This document shows, piece after piece, positions 16,875-25,562 of a stretch of 64,000 nt of DNA (position 1 is its first letter; the number at the start of each line of letters is the position of its first letter). The translations under genes and the position numbers were made by a program. The stretch spans positions 78,298-142,297 of the forward strand of contig DLQI01000041.1 in the NCBI GenBank assembly GCA_002478745.1, in the 5' to 3' direction. This DNA is from Rhodobacteraceae bacterium UBA7436 (lineage in GTDB: Bacteria; Pseudomonadota; Alphaproteobacteria; Rhodobacterales; Rhodobacteraceae). The notes beneath the pieces are model-generated. The model saw nothing but the letters and a program-made list of their open reading frames with translations, was not told the origin of the DNA and made no database searches.

Positions 16875-18962
16875 ATGGGCAACAGCGCAATTCGCATGGG
16901 CGTCGATATCGGCGGCACTTTCACCGACGTGGTGATCGAGGTCGAGAGCAAGCAGTTTTCGACCAAAGTTTTGACCACCTACATCGCCCCTGAAAACGCC
17001 ATCATCGACGGCTTGCATCAGGTCTGTGCCAAGGCGGGTGTGGCCCCGTCTGACATCGGCCAGATCATCCACGGCACCACCCTTGCCACCAACGCTTTAA
17101 TTGAACGGCGTGGCGCCAAGACGGCCCTGATCACCACCGAGGGTTTCCGCGACGTGATCGAGATGCGCACCGAAAGCCGGTTTGAGCAGTATGATCTAAA
17201 CCTCACCCTGCCAGAGCCATTGATCCCACGCCAAAGCCGTTTTACTATTTCTGAGCGTGTGGATGCCACTGGCGGCGTGTTGGTTGATCTGGACCGCGCC
17301 GAGATTGAAGCGGTTGCCGATCAGATCAATGCGGCAGGATATGAAAGTATCGCTGTTGGTTTGATCCACTCATATCTGAACCCAGATCACGAACGTATGG
17401 TGCGCGACATACTTGCTGAAAAACTACCGGATGTGATGGTATCGCTGTCTTCTGAGGTCTCCCCACAGATGCGCGAATACGAGCGGTTCAATACGGTTGT
17501 TGCCAATGCCTATATCAAGCCCTTGATGAAATCCTACCTTGGTCGCCTGAAAGGTCGCCTTGAAGATGAGGGCGCGGATTGCTCTGTCTTCTTGATGCAC
17601 TCTGGCGGCGGGATCATTTCCATTGAAAGCGCGGCTGACTTCCCTGTGCGTCTGGTTGAATCCGGTCCTGCGGGTGGTGCTGTTTTTGCCGCCAACACCG
17701 CGGCGCGTTATGGCTTGGGCAAGGTGTTGTCCTTTGACATGGGTGGCACCACGGCCAAGATTTGCCTGATCAAGAACCAAACGCCCAAGACCTCGCGTGT
17801 CTTTGAAGTTGCCCGCACCTATCGCTTCAAAAAGGGATCTGGCATGCCGATTTCAATCCCTGTGATTGATATGGTTGAGATTGGCGCTGGTGGTGGGTCG
17901 CTGGCCCATATCGACTCCATGCGCCAAATTCGTGTGGGGCCGGAAAGTGCGGGTTCTGAACCGGGACCGGCCTGTTATGGCCGTGGCGGTGACAAACCTG
18001 CGGTGACGGATGCCGATTTGGTTTTGGGCAAACTCAACCCTGACAATTTTGCAGGCGGTTCGATCCAACTGCATGCTGACAGTTCTGCGGATGCTTTGGT
18101 CAATGTACTGGGTAAAACGCTAGATATGGATGCGCAAACCGCTGCATTTGGTCTGGCCGAGGTTGTGGACGAAAACATGGCCAACGCGGCCCGTGTTCAT
18201 GCCGTGGAAAACGGCGAAGACTTATCTGAATACACCATGATTGCCTTCGGCGGTGCCGCCCCGCTGCATGCTGGTCGTTTGTGTGAAAAGCTGGGCATTG
18301 ATCGTTTGCTGGTCCCAACGGGCGCTGGTGTGGGATCAGCGATTGGGTTCCTTCGTGCGCCTTTCAGCTTTGAGGCCAATCGTTCTGTTTATATGAAACT
18401 GTCAGACTTTAAGCCCGACGTTATCAAATCCTTGCTCACGGAACTACAGGACGAGGCCACAGGATTTGTACGCTCATGCGATGCAAGTTCAGACATTATT
18501 TCTGAGTTCAAAGTCTACATGCGCTACACGGGTCAAGGTTGGGAAATCCCGATTTCATTGAGCGCTGAACAGGCCATGTCACCAAATGCCGATACCTTCC
18601 TTAAGCTGTTTGAGGCCGATTACTCTGCCCTCTTTGGCCGAACTGTGGATGGTATGGATGTTGAAATCACTGTTTGGTCGGTGAACGCGACAACCCCACC
18701 TGAACAGGTCGCGCAAATCGCGCTGGCGTCTGACAAGGGGGCCGCAACGGTTGCAGGGCAACGCGCCTTGTTTGATCCAGCTCTCGCTGCTGTGACCGAT
18801 GCCCAAGTGGTGCTGCGCGACGACATGGAGACAGGCCAAACGGTTCAAGGCCCCGCCGTTGTTACAGAGGATGAAACCACCATCATCGTTCCATCGTCGC
18901 GCCAAGTCACGGCCCAGCCAGACGGCACAATCGACATGTCCACCAAAGGAGCGCAAGCATGA
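16875..18962 (+). CDS. hyuA: Hydantoinase/oxoprolinase subunit A (HyuA)
   Basis: The ATP-dependent A subunit of the hydantoinase/5-oxoprolinase/acetone-carboxylase superfamily. The 695-residue protein has the N-terminal phosphate-binding motif GVDIGGTFTDVV (9-20), the GTTLATNALIERRG segment, the actin-like motif SFDMGGTTAKI and the late AFGGAAPLHAG motif. With HyuB it hydrolyses a cyclic amide such as a hydantoin, N-methylhydantoin or 5-oxoproline at the cost of ATP. The start at 16875 has a CAGGGA ribosome site. It overlaps hyuB by 4 bp and leads the seven-gene operon. Confidence 0.95.
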   Translation: MGNSAIRMGVDIGGTFTDVVIEVESKQFSTKVLTTYIAPENAIIDGLHQVCAKAGVAPSDIGQIIHGTTLATNALIERRGAKTALITTEGFRDVIEMRTESRFEQYDLNLTLPEPLIPRQSRFTISERVDATGGVLVDLDRAEIEAVADQINAAGYESIAVGLIHSYLNPDHERMVRDILAEKLPDVMVSLSSEVSPQMREYERFNTVVANAYIKPLMKSYLGRLKGRLEDEGADCSVFLMHSGGGIISIESAADFPVRLVESGPAGGAVFAANTAARYGLGKVLSFDMGGTTAKICLIKNQTPKTSRVFEVARTYRFKKGSGMPISIPVIDMVEIGAGGGSLAHIDSMRQIRVGPESAGSEPGPACYGRGGDKPAVTDADLVLGKLNPDNFAGGSIQLHADSSADALVNVLGKTLDMDAQTAAFGLAEVVDENMANAARVHAVENGEDLSEYTMIAFGGAAPLHAGRLCEKLGIDRLLVPTGAGVGSAIGFLRAPFSFEANRSVYMKLSDFKPDVIKSLLTELQDEATGFVRSCDASSDIISEFKVYMRYTGQGWEIPISLSAEQAMSPNADTFLKLFEADYSALFGRTVDGMDVEITVWSVNATTPPEQVAQIALASDKGAATVAGQRALFDPALAAVTDAQVVLRDDMETGQTVQGPAVVTEDETTIIVPSSRQVTAQPDGTIDMSTKGAQA

Positions 18963-20665
18963 CCACCCCATCAAACGTTGCCTATCAGGTCATGTGGAAC
19001 CGCATGATTTCGGTCGTAGAAGAACAAGCGCAAGCATTGGTTCGCACCGCGTTTTCTACATCCGTGCGCGAAGCCGGTGATTTGTCCGCAGGCATCTATG
19101 ACACTGCAGGTCAGATGTTGGCCCAAGCGGTGACGGGCACGCCCGGTCACGTGAACGCGATGGCCGATGCGGTCGGCCACTTTATCCGCCGTATTGGACG
19201 CGAAAACATCTTTGAAGGCGACGTCTATATCACCAACGATCCATGGGAAGGCACAGGCCACCTGCACGATATCACAGTTGTGACGCCCTCGTACCACAAG
19301 GGGGAGTTGGCGGGTTTCTTTGGGTGCACCGCCCATATCGTGGACATCGGTGGCCGTGGTTTCGGAGCAGATGCGGCCAGCGTTTATGAAGAGGGTCTTT
19401 ATATCCCGATCATGAAGCTGGTGAACCGCGGCGAAGTAGACCAAACCCTAATCCGTATCGTGCGCGGCAATGTGCGTGAGCCAGACCAATTGGTCGGTGA
19501 CATTTATGCTTTGGCCACCTGTAACGAGATCGGCCACCGTCGCCTGATCGAGATGATGGAGGAATTCGGGCTGGATGATCTGAATGGCATCGGCGGATTT
19601 ATCCTCGAGAATTCGCGCCGTGCCACGCTTGAATGCATCAATGCCCTTCCCCTCGGTGAAGCATCAGGTGAAATGACGGTTGATGGGTTCTCTGCACCGA
19701 TTACGCTGAAGGTGAAGCTAAACATTGAACAGGATCGTATTCTATCCGACTTTGCAGGCACCTCTGGTGTGGACAAAAAGGGCATCAACTGCCCGTTGGT
19801 CTATGCCAAAGCCTATGCCTGTTACGCGTTGAAATGCGCCATTGCGCCGGAAATCCCGAACAACGCGGCTTCTTTAGCCCCGTTCGAGATCACAGCGCCC
19901 GAAAATTCGATCGTGAATGCGGTGCACCCTGCCCCCGTGGCCCTGCGCCATATCGTGGGTCACTTTGTGCCTGATGCAATTTACGCGGCTTTGGATCAAT
20001 TGCTGCCCAACACGGTGCCTGCCGAGGGCGCTGGATGTTTGTGTAATTTTCAAGTGTCCCTGCGCCCCCGTACGGACGTGGTACACACAGTTGGCGCGCG
20101 CCGTGCTGAGGTGCTGACCTTCAACTCTGGTGGCGCAGGTGCCCGTCCACAGTTTGACGGTTTGAACGCCACTGCCTTCCCATCGGGCGTGATGACCATG
20201 CCGATTGAGGCGACTGAACACACTGGCCCCGTTATCATCTGGCGCAAAGAGTTGCGCCCGGACAGTGGCGGCGCGGGCAAGTTCCGTGGTGGTTTGGGCC
20301 AATACATGGAAGTGGGCGCACAGGAAGGCCACGAGTTTGATTTCCAAGCCATGTTTGATCGTGTGGATCACCCTGCCCGTGGCCGCCAAGGTGGCGAAAA
20401 CGGTGCACCAACGACTATTATCCAAGACGACGGCGCAAAAATGTACGGCAAAGGCAAACAATTTGTGGCGCATGGGCGCCGTGTTGTTTTGGCCTTTCCT
20501 GGCGGGGCCGGTTACGGTCCCGTCAGTGAACGCGATCCAGAACTGGTAAAACGCGATTTGGCCCGCGGATATATATCCGCTGAGACTGCCGCGCGCGATT
20601 ATGGAATGACACAGCAAGACATTGAAGCGGTCCAAACCGCCGTCACAAAGGGAGAGATGGTATAA
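18959..20665 (+). CDS. hyuB: Hydantoinase/oxoprolinase subunit B (HyuB)
   Basis: The B subunit, 568 residues, full length for the family. It shows the typical opening (Y-V-M-W-N-R-M with EEQAQALVRTAFS), GHVNAMADAVGHF, the NDPWEGTGHLHDITV metal-site region, and the late glycine-rich DSGGAGKFRGGLGQ motif. It joins HyuA in ATP-driven opening of a lactam or imide ring. It shares a TAATG overlap with the FAD oxidoreductase gene that follows. Confidence 0.95.
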   Translation: MTTPSNVAYQVMWNRMISVVEEQAQALVRTAFSTSVREAGDLSAGIYDTAGQMLAQAVTGTPGHVNAMADAVGHFIRRIGRENIFEGDVYITNDPWEGTGHLHDITVVTPSYHKGELAGFFGCTAHIVDIGGRGFGADAASVYEEGLYIPIMKLVNRGEVDQTLIRIVRGNVREPDQLVGDIYALATCNEIGHRRLIEMMEEFGLDDLNGIGGFILENSRRATLECINALPLGEASGEMTVDGFSAPITLKVKLNIEQDRILSDFAGTSGVDKKGINCPLVYAKAYACYALKCAIAPEIPNNAASLAPFEITAPENSIVNAVHPAPVALRHIVGHFVPDAIYAALDQLLPNTVPAEGAGCLCNFQVSLRPRTDVVHTVGARRAEVLTFNSGGAGARPQFDGLNATAFPSGVMTMPIEATEHTGPVIIWRKELRPDSGGAGKFRGGLGQYMEVGAQEGHEFDFQAMFDRVDHPARGRQGGENGAPTTIIQDDGAKMYGKGKQFVAHGRRVVLAFPGGAGYGPVSERDPELVKRDLARGYISAETAARDYGMTQQDIEAVQTAVTKGEMV

Positions 20666-21876
20666 TGAGCAAACTGCAAGCACCCAAAGCCAACAGCTAT
20701 GACGTTGTAATCGTCGGCGGCGCGATGTTGGGGTCCTCGGTGGCATGGTTCACAGCAACCAATCCAGACTTTGATGGAAGCATATTGGTCGTTGAAAAAG
20801 ACCCAACATATGAGTTTACATCAACGGTTCACACCAACAGCTGTATGCGCCAGCAGTTCTCGAACGAGGTAAACATCCGCGTTTCCCAGTTCGCTGCGGA
20901 TTTCGTGAAGAACTTTCGCGAATACATGGGCGGTGATGAACGCGTGCCCCACCCGATTTTGCAAAGCTATGGCTATATGTATTTGGCCGACAACGCAGAA
21001 TTCGCCGCCACCTTAAAAGAGGGCCAGGGGATTCAGGCCAAATTGGGCGCTGGTACTAAGCACATGACAGCTAAGGAAATCAAAGCGGATTACCCGTTTT
21101 ATAATCTGGACGACATCTTGGTCGGTAACCACAACCTGATCGACGAGGGTTATTTTGACGGCAACACCTTGTTTGACTGGTGGAAACGCTCTGCCCGTGA
21201 ACGCGGCGTTGAGTACCTTACGAATGAAGTTATCGCGATGACCAAATCAACGGATGGTTCCAAAGTGGAAAGCGTCACGTTGGCCTCTGGTGAGGTCGTG
21301 CCATGCGGCACGGTTGTGAACTGTTCTGGCCCACGCGCGGCGTTGACGGCGGCGATGGCGGGCATCGACATCCCTGTTGAGCCACGCAAACGCTACACCT
21401 TTATCTTTGACGCAGAAACGCCACTTGATCGTGATCTACCGCTGACGATTGATCCGTCAGGTGTACATATGCGTTCTGAAGGGACCTACTATTTAGCTGG
21501 ATGCCCTCCAGATGATGACCCTGCAGTGGATTTTGACGACTTCGTGCAGGATCATTCGATCTGGGAAGAAAAGGTATGGCCTGTGCTGGCCACCCGCATT
21601 CCAGCATTTGAGCGGATCAAATTGATCAACTCATGGGCTGGCCACTATGCCTATAACACCTTTGACCAAAACGCGATTGTTGGCCCACACTCAAAAGTCA
21701 CCAACTTTATTTTCGTCAATGGCTTCTCCGGTCACGGGTTCCAGCAGTCCCCTGCCATGGGGCGCGGCGTGTCTGAATTGCTAACATATGGGGAATACCG
21801 CACACTGGATTTGTCAGCCTTCGGATATGAGCGTATTGAGAAAGGTGAAAAGTTCCCAGAGAAGGCCATCATCTAA
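20665..21876 (+). CDS. FAD-dependent oxidoreductase, D-amino-acid/sarcosine oxidase (DAO) type
   Basis: A 403-residue flavoprotein with the FAD-binding VVIVGGAMLGSSVAWF motif (residues 14-29), the VVNCSGP motif in the middle and a C-terminal FVNGFSGHGFQQSPAMGRGVSELL segment, typical of the DAO family that oxidises amines, N-methyl amino acids and D-amino acids. No signal peptide is seen. Within this operon it likely oxidises the amino acid freed by HyuAB, for example an N-substituted glycine. The substrate is not known. Confidence 0.92.
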   Translation: MSKLQAPKANSYDVVIVGGAMLGSSVAWFTATNPDFDGSILVVEKDPTYEFTSTVHTNSCMRQQFSNEVNIRVSQFAADFVKNFREYMGGDERVPHPILQSYGYMYLADNAEFAATLKEGQGIQAKLGAGTKHMTAKEIKADYPFYNLDDILVGNHNLIDEGYFDGNTLFDWWKRSARERGVEYLTNEVIAMTKSTDGSKVESVTLASGEVVPCGTVVNCSGPRAALTAAMAGIDIPVEPRKRYTFIFDAETPLDRDLPLTIDPSGVHMRSEGTYYLAGCPPDDDPAVDFDDFVQDHSIWEEKVWPVLATRIPAFERIKLINSWAGHYAYNTFDQNAIVGPHSKVTNFIFVNGFSGHGFQQSPAMGRGVSELLTYGEYRTLDLSAFGYERIEKGEKFPEKAII

Positions 21877-22649
21877 TGAACCTCCCGCAAAACCCATTCA
21901 CCCGCGCCATTGCTGCTGGAAAAAAACAGATCGGCCTATGGGTCACACTGTCTAGCAATTTTACAGCCGAAGTCGTTGCTCCTTCGGGTTATGACTGGGT
22001 CCTTATCGACATGGAGCATTCGCCCAACGACCTTAATTCAGTCATCGGACAGCTACAGGTCTTTGCTTCAACCGGAACCACCGCGATTGTACGCCCAGAT
22101 TGGAACGACACGGTTCAAGTGAAACGCTTACTAGACTCCGGTGCGCCAGGCCTATTGTTCCCGATGATCCAAAATGTAGAAGAGGCACAAAAGGCAATCG
22201 CTGCAACACGTTATCCACCACATGGCGTGCGCGGCGTTTCTGGTTCAACTCGGGCGAATAAATTCGGTCGCATCAAAGATTATTTTGCCAAAGTCGAGCA
22301 GGAAACAACCGTAATCCTGCAGCTTGAGACCCAATCAGCCGTCGCGATGGCTGAAGAAATCGGGACCCAAGACGGTGTTTCAGGTGTGTTTTTTGGACCC
22401 GCGGATATTGCCGCGGACATGGGCCTATTGGGCAAACCGATGGACGACGCGGTTTGGGACCTGATTATGCCAGCAGCGCGTGCTCTGATGGCCAAAGGGG
22501 TGCCCGTTGGAACGTTGGTTTTGGACACAGAATTTGCAGCCAAACTGCTGAACGAAGGCTTTACCTTTGTCGCATGCGGGTCTGACGCATCAATTCTTGC
22601 CAAAGGGTCGGATGCACTACTTGCTCAAGTCAAAGGTGGATTACAGTGA
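21876..22649 (+). CDS. HpcH/HpaI-type class II aldolase
   Basis: A 257-residue metal-dependent aldolase of the HpcH/HpaI/GarL family, which splits 4-hydroxy-2-oxo acids into pyruvate and an aldehyde. Visible are the conserved DMEHSPND (around residue 46), IVRPDWND, ILQLETQSAV (metal-binding Glu) and GPADIAADMG motifs. It overlaps the oxidoreductase gene by one base (TAATG) and the aminotransferase gene by 4 bp. It probably performs the carbon-carbon cleavage step of the pathway. Confidence 0.93.
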   Translation: MNLPQNPFTRAIAAGKKQIGLWVTLSSNFTAEVVAPSGYDWVLIDMEHSPNDLNSVIGQLQVFASTGTTAIVRPDWNDTVQVKRLLDSGAPGLLFPMIQNVEEAQKAIAATRYPPHGVRGVSGSTRANKFGRIKDYFAKVEQETTVILQLETQSAVAMAEEIGTQDGVSGVFFGPADIAADMGLLGKPMDDAVWDLIMPAARALMAKGVPVGTLVLDTEFAAKLLNEGFTFVACGSDASILAKGSDALLAQVKGGLQ

Positions 22650-23866
22650 ACTACCTGGCAAAGCGGTTGGATGCAGTAAAACCCTCTGCGTCAGCAGCTG
22701 TTAGCCAAAATGCCAAAGCACTAAAAGCCGAAGGTCATGACGTGATCGATTTGGGATTGGGCGAGCCCGATTTTGATACGCCGGCCCACATCGTTGAGGC
22801 AGCTTATCAAGCTGCTAAACTCGGTGAAACGCGCTATCCACCAACGGATGGAACCGCCGCGCTTAAGCTGGCAATTATCGATAAATTCAAACGCGACAAC
22901 ACCTTAAACTTTTCCCCAAGCGAAGTCATTGTAGGAAACGGTGCCAAACAGATCATCTTTGATGCGTTCATGGCGACATTGGAAAACACGTCCGAAGTTC
23001 TGCTTTGTGCCCCATATTTCGGTCAGTACAAGGACATGGTCTTGATCCTAGGTGGACAACCTATTGTTATCGATTGCCCACCAGACAATAATTTCCGCCT
23101 CACGCCAGCATTATTAGAAGCAGCTATTACGCCTAATACGCGTTGGCTTTTGTTGAACCTGCCGTCTAATCCATCTGGGACGTCCTATGACGCACAGCAG
23201 CTTTCAGCGCTTGGCGATGTAGTCCGCCGCCATCCGCACGTGTTGGTTATGTCGGATGAAATTTACGAACACATCACTTTTGATAGCAAGAAACACGTTT
23301 CTTTCCTTTCGGCCAATCCAGATTTGAACGATCAGGTGTTGATCGTAAACGGCGTATCAAAAGCCTATGCGATGACCGGCTGGCGCATTGGATATGGCGC
23401 AGGCCCTGCCCCTTTGATTAAAGGTATGACCAAAGTGCAGTCGCAGATATCATCGGGTGCATGTTCGGTGGCCCAAGCAGCTGCAACGGCCGCACTGAAT
23501 GGCCCCCAAAACAGCGTCGCCCTCTTCAAATCCGCATTTGAAGCACGGCGTAATCTGGTTGTCGAACGTATCAAAGGGATCGATGGCTTGACGCTGGCTC
23601 CACCAGATGGCGCATTCTACGCCTATATAAATTGTGAACATTTCATAGGTGCCACGACTGCAGAAGGTATTGCACTAGAAGATGACACAGCATTTACCGC
23701 ATACATCTTATCCGAAGCCAAAGTCGCCGCAGTGCCAGGCAGCGCCTATGACTTATCGCCTTTCTTTCGCATCTCCACAGCTTGCTCTGAAGATGTCCTG
23801 AACATCGCTCTGGACCGCATCGCCGCGGCCCTTTCCAAATTGACCGTCAAAGGAAATACATCATGA
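22646..23866 (+). CDS. Class I aminotransferase (aspartate aminotransferase-like)
   Basis: A 406-residue fold-type I PLP aminotransferase beginning at a GTG that overlaps the aldolase stop. It shows the substrate-arm GLGEPDFDTPAHI, the TRYPPTDGTAALKLAI segment, LLLNLPSNPSGT with the PLP-pocket Asn, MSDEIYEH, the PLP lysine in GVSKAYAMTGWRIGY (Lys239) and FRISTA with the carboxylate-binding Arg. It probably removes or transfers the amino group of the operon's amino acid intermediate to give a 2-oxo acid for the aldolase. Confidence 0.93.
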   Translation: MNYLAKRLDAVKPSASAAVSQNAKALKAEGHDVIDLGLGEPDFDTPAHIVEAAYQAAKLGETRYPPTDGTAALKLAIIDKFKRDNTLNFSPSEVIVGNGAKQIIFDAFMATLENTSEVLLCAPYFGQYKDMVLILGGQPIVIDCPPDNNFRLTPALLEAAITPNTRWLLLNLPSNPSGTSYDAQQLSALGDVVRRHPHVLVMSDEIYEHITFDSKKHVSFLSANPDLNDQVLIVNGVSKAYAMTGWRIGYGAGPAPLIKGMTKVQSQISSGACSVAQAAATAALNGPQNSVALFKSAFEARRNLVVERIKGIDGLTLAPPDGAFYAYINCEHFIGATTAEGIALEDDTAFTAYILSEAKVAAVPGSAYDLSPFFRISTACSEDVLNIALDRIAAALSKLTVKGNTS

Positions 23867-24699
23867 AAAAAATCGTTCTAACTGGCGCTGCTGGTCGTCT
23901 TGGATCCCACTTGCGCGAACCGCTTAGCAAAATGGCAAATCAGTTGGTATCTACCGACCTCGCCGACGAAATCGGCACACTTTACGCGGGCGAAAGCTAT
24001 GTCAAAGCTGACTTGGCCAGCCTTGATCAAATGATCGACCTTCTTAAAGACGCAGACATGGTTGTCCACTTTGGCGCGATTGGGGATGAGGCACCTTTTG
24101 ATGCCATCCTTCAATCAAACATCGTCGGTGCCTACAACGTCTGGGAAGCCGCCTACAAAAATGGCGTACGCCGTGTAGTTTACGCGTCCTCGATTCACGC
24201 GGTCGGCATGCATCCGAAAAACGAATTTATCGGAACTGATGCGCCTCACCGTCCGGACACCTATTATGGTCTGGCCAAGTGTTTTGCAGAAGACTTGGCC
24301 AGCCTTTACTGGGACAAACGTGGTGTTGAATCGGTTTGTATGCGCATTCTCTCGGCTGCGAATGTCGGCAATCCACGCGCTGTAGGTTCATGGCTGTCCT
24401 ACGATGATCTGATCCAACTTGTGACACGCGCAATCGACACTCCCGTTACCGGCTTTGCTGTCGTTTACGGCGTATCCAATAATGACCGCGTTCCCGTCGA
24501 TAACGCCAAAGCCAGCTTCCTTGGGTACCGCCCGAAAGACAACGCGGAACAATTTGCTGCAGAAACCTTCGAAGCAAGTGATGTGTTGGATAGTCAAGAC
24601 CCGGGCAACATGTGTCATGGTGGACCGTTCGCTTCTGTCGAACTGGGCAATTCTGGCGTTGCGACAATGAACATCGTTGACGACACTAAGAAAACGTAG
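23863..24699 (+). CDS. Uronate dehydrogenase-like NAD(P)-dependent oxidoreductase
   Basis: A 278-residue extended short-chain dehydrogenase with the NAD motif GAAGRLGSHL (8-17), an Asp at the end of strand 2 (STDLAD) that favours NAD+, the catalytic YASSIHAVG Ser region and YYGLAK (Tyr-x3-Lys). Overall it resembles hexuronate (uronate) dehydrogenases, which oxidise an aldehyde/hemiacetal to a lactone. In this operon it could oxidise the aldehyde formed by the aldolase. It overlaps the aminotransferase gene by 4 bp. Confidence 0.88.
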   Translation: MKKIVLTGAAGRLGSHLREPLSKMANQLVSTDLADEIGTLYAGESYVKADLASLDQMIDLLKDADMVVHFGAIGDEAPFDAILQSNIVGAYNVWEAAYKNGVRRVVYASSIHAVGMHPKNEFIGTDAPHRPDTYYGLAKCFAEDLASLYWDKRGVESVCMRILSAANVGNPRAVGSWLSYDDLIQLVTRAIDTPVTGFAVVYGVSNNDRVPVDNAKASFLGYRPKDNAEQFAAETFEASDVLDSQDPGNMCHGGPFASVELGNSGVATMNIVDDTKKT

Positions 24700-24709
24700 G
24701 GAGATCAGA

Positions 24710-25411
24710 ATGACCAATCCAGTAGCAATGATTGTTGGCGGAGGCAGCGGCATTGGCGCAGACTCAGCCCGCAAGATGTCCGAAATGGGCTATGACGTCG
24801 CTGTATTTTCCTCATCAGGTAAAGGCGAAGCTTTGGGCAAAGAACTTGGCGGCTTGGGCTTCACAGGCTCCAACTTGATGGTCGCAGATCTAGAAGCCTT
24901 TGTTGCAGCGACGATGGAGCGTTTTGGCCGCATCGATGCAGTGATCAACTGTGCGGGTCATGGCCCCAAAGGCCCGATCATGGAAATCAGTGATGAAGAC
25001 TGGAACCTTGGCATGGATTACTATTTCTTGAACATTGTACGTATTACTCGTCTCGTCCTGCCGATCATGCAAAACCAAGGCAAAGGTTCCATCGTCAACA
25101 TCTCAACCTTTGCGGTCTTCGAACCTGACCCCGATTTTCCAACATCTGCGGTATTCCGTGCGTCCTTAGCCTCATACACCAAGTTGTTTTCAACCAAATA
25201 TGCAGCTGAAAGTATTCGGATGAACAACATCCTTCCGGGGTTCATCAACAGCTTGCCAGAGAAACAAGACCGTTTGGACCGCATTCCTGCTGGACGTTAC
25301 GCAGATGTACGTGAACTAACTGAGACGGTGGCTTTCATGGCGTCTGATGCATCTAGCTATATAACGGGCCAAAACCTTCGTGTTGACGGCGGCCTAACAG
25401 CCTCAGTCTAA
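24710..25411 (+). CDS. Short-chain dehydrogenase/reductase-fold protein lacking the usual catalytic residues
   Basis: A 233-residue SDR fold with the nucleotide motif VGGGSGIGADSA (9-20), NCAG (80-83), ILPGF and a standard C-terminus (YITGQNLRVDGG). Compared by eye with FabG without gaps, the catalytic Ser falls on Thr133 (Ser132 is adjacent), the Tyr on Ser146 and the Lys on Arg150, so the usual YxxxK is missing. It may bind cofactor but use another mechanism, or act as a binding partner. The ATG at 24710 is chosen over one at 24677 because AGGGAG precedes it and it gives the normal SDR beginning. It is the last gene of the operon. Confidence 0.88.
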   Translation: MTNPVAMIVGGGSGIGADSARKMSEMGYDVAVFSSSGKGEALGKELGGLGFTGSNLMVADLEAFVAATMERFGRIDAVINCAGHGPKGPIMEISDEDWNLGMDYYFLNIVRITRLVLPIMQNQGKGSIVNISTFAVFEPDPDFPTSAVFRASLASYTKLFSTKYAAESIRMNNILPGFINSLPEKQDRLDRIPAGRYADVRELTETVAFMASDASSYITGQNLRVDGGLTASV

Positions 25412-25432
25412 ACAACTGTTCAATGAAAACTG

Positions 25433-25467
25433 GAGCCTCGCATTTATGCGGGGCTTTCTCTTTTTTC
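25433..25467 (+). terminator. Intrinsic terminator of the hydantoinase-type operon
   Basis: GCCTCGCA (25435-25442) and TGCGGGGC (25447-25454) form an 8 bp stem with one G-T wobble around a TTTA loop, followed by the T-rich tract TTTCTCTTTTTT. It lies 24 bp after the SDR stop codon. Confidence 0.85.
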
Positions 25468-25500
25468 CCAACTTAATAACCATCGATACAGAAATTTAAT

Positions 25501-25537
25501 TTGCCGACTTTTGCACATCGAACAATCCGACTATACT
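25501..25537 (+). promoter_or_regulatory. Possible promoter of the interrupted glycosyltransferase-like gene
   Basis: A TTTGCA hexamer (25510-25515) and TATACT (25532-25537) are 16 bases apart and 26 bases before the ATG at 25563. The -35 match is poor and the call is tentative. Confidence 0.3.
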
Positions 25538-25562
25538 GGCAAAAAAGAAAAGCAGGCGCAGC

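Noticed and set aside
19874..20746. 290-codon minus-strand frame inside hyuB
   Set aside because: The plus-strand hyuB is a full-length known family member; the antisense frame has no recognisable motif.
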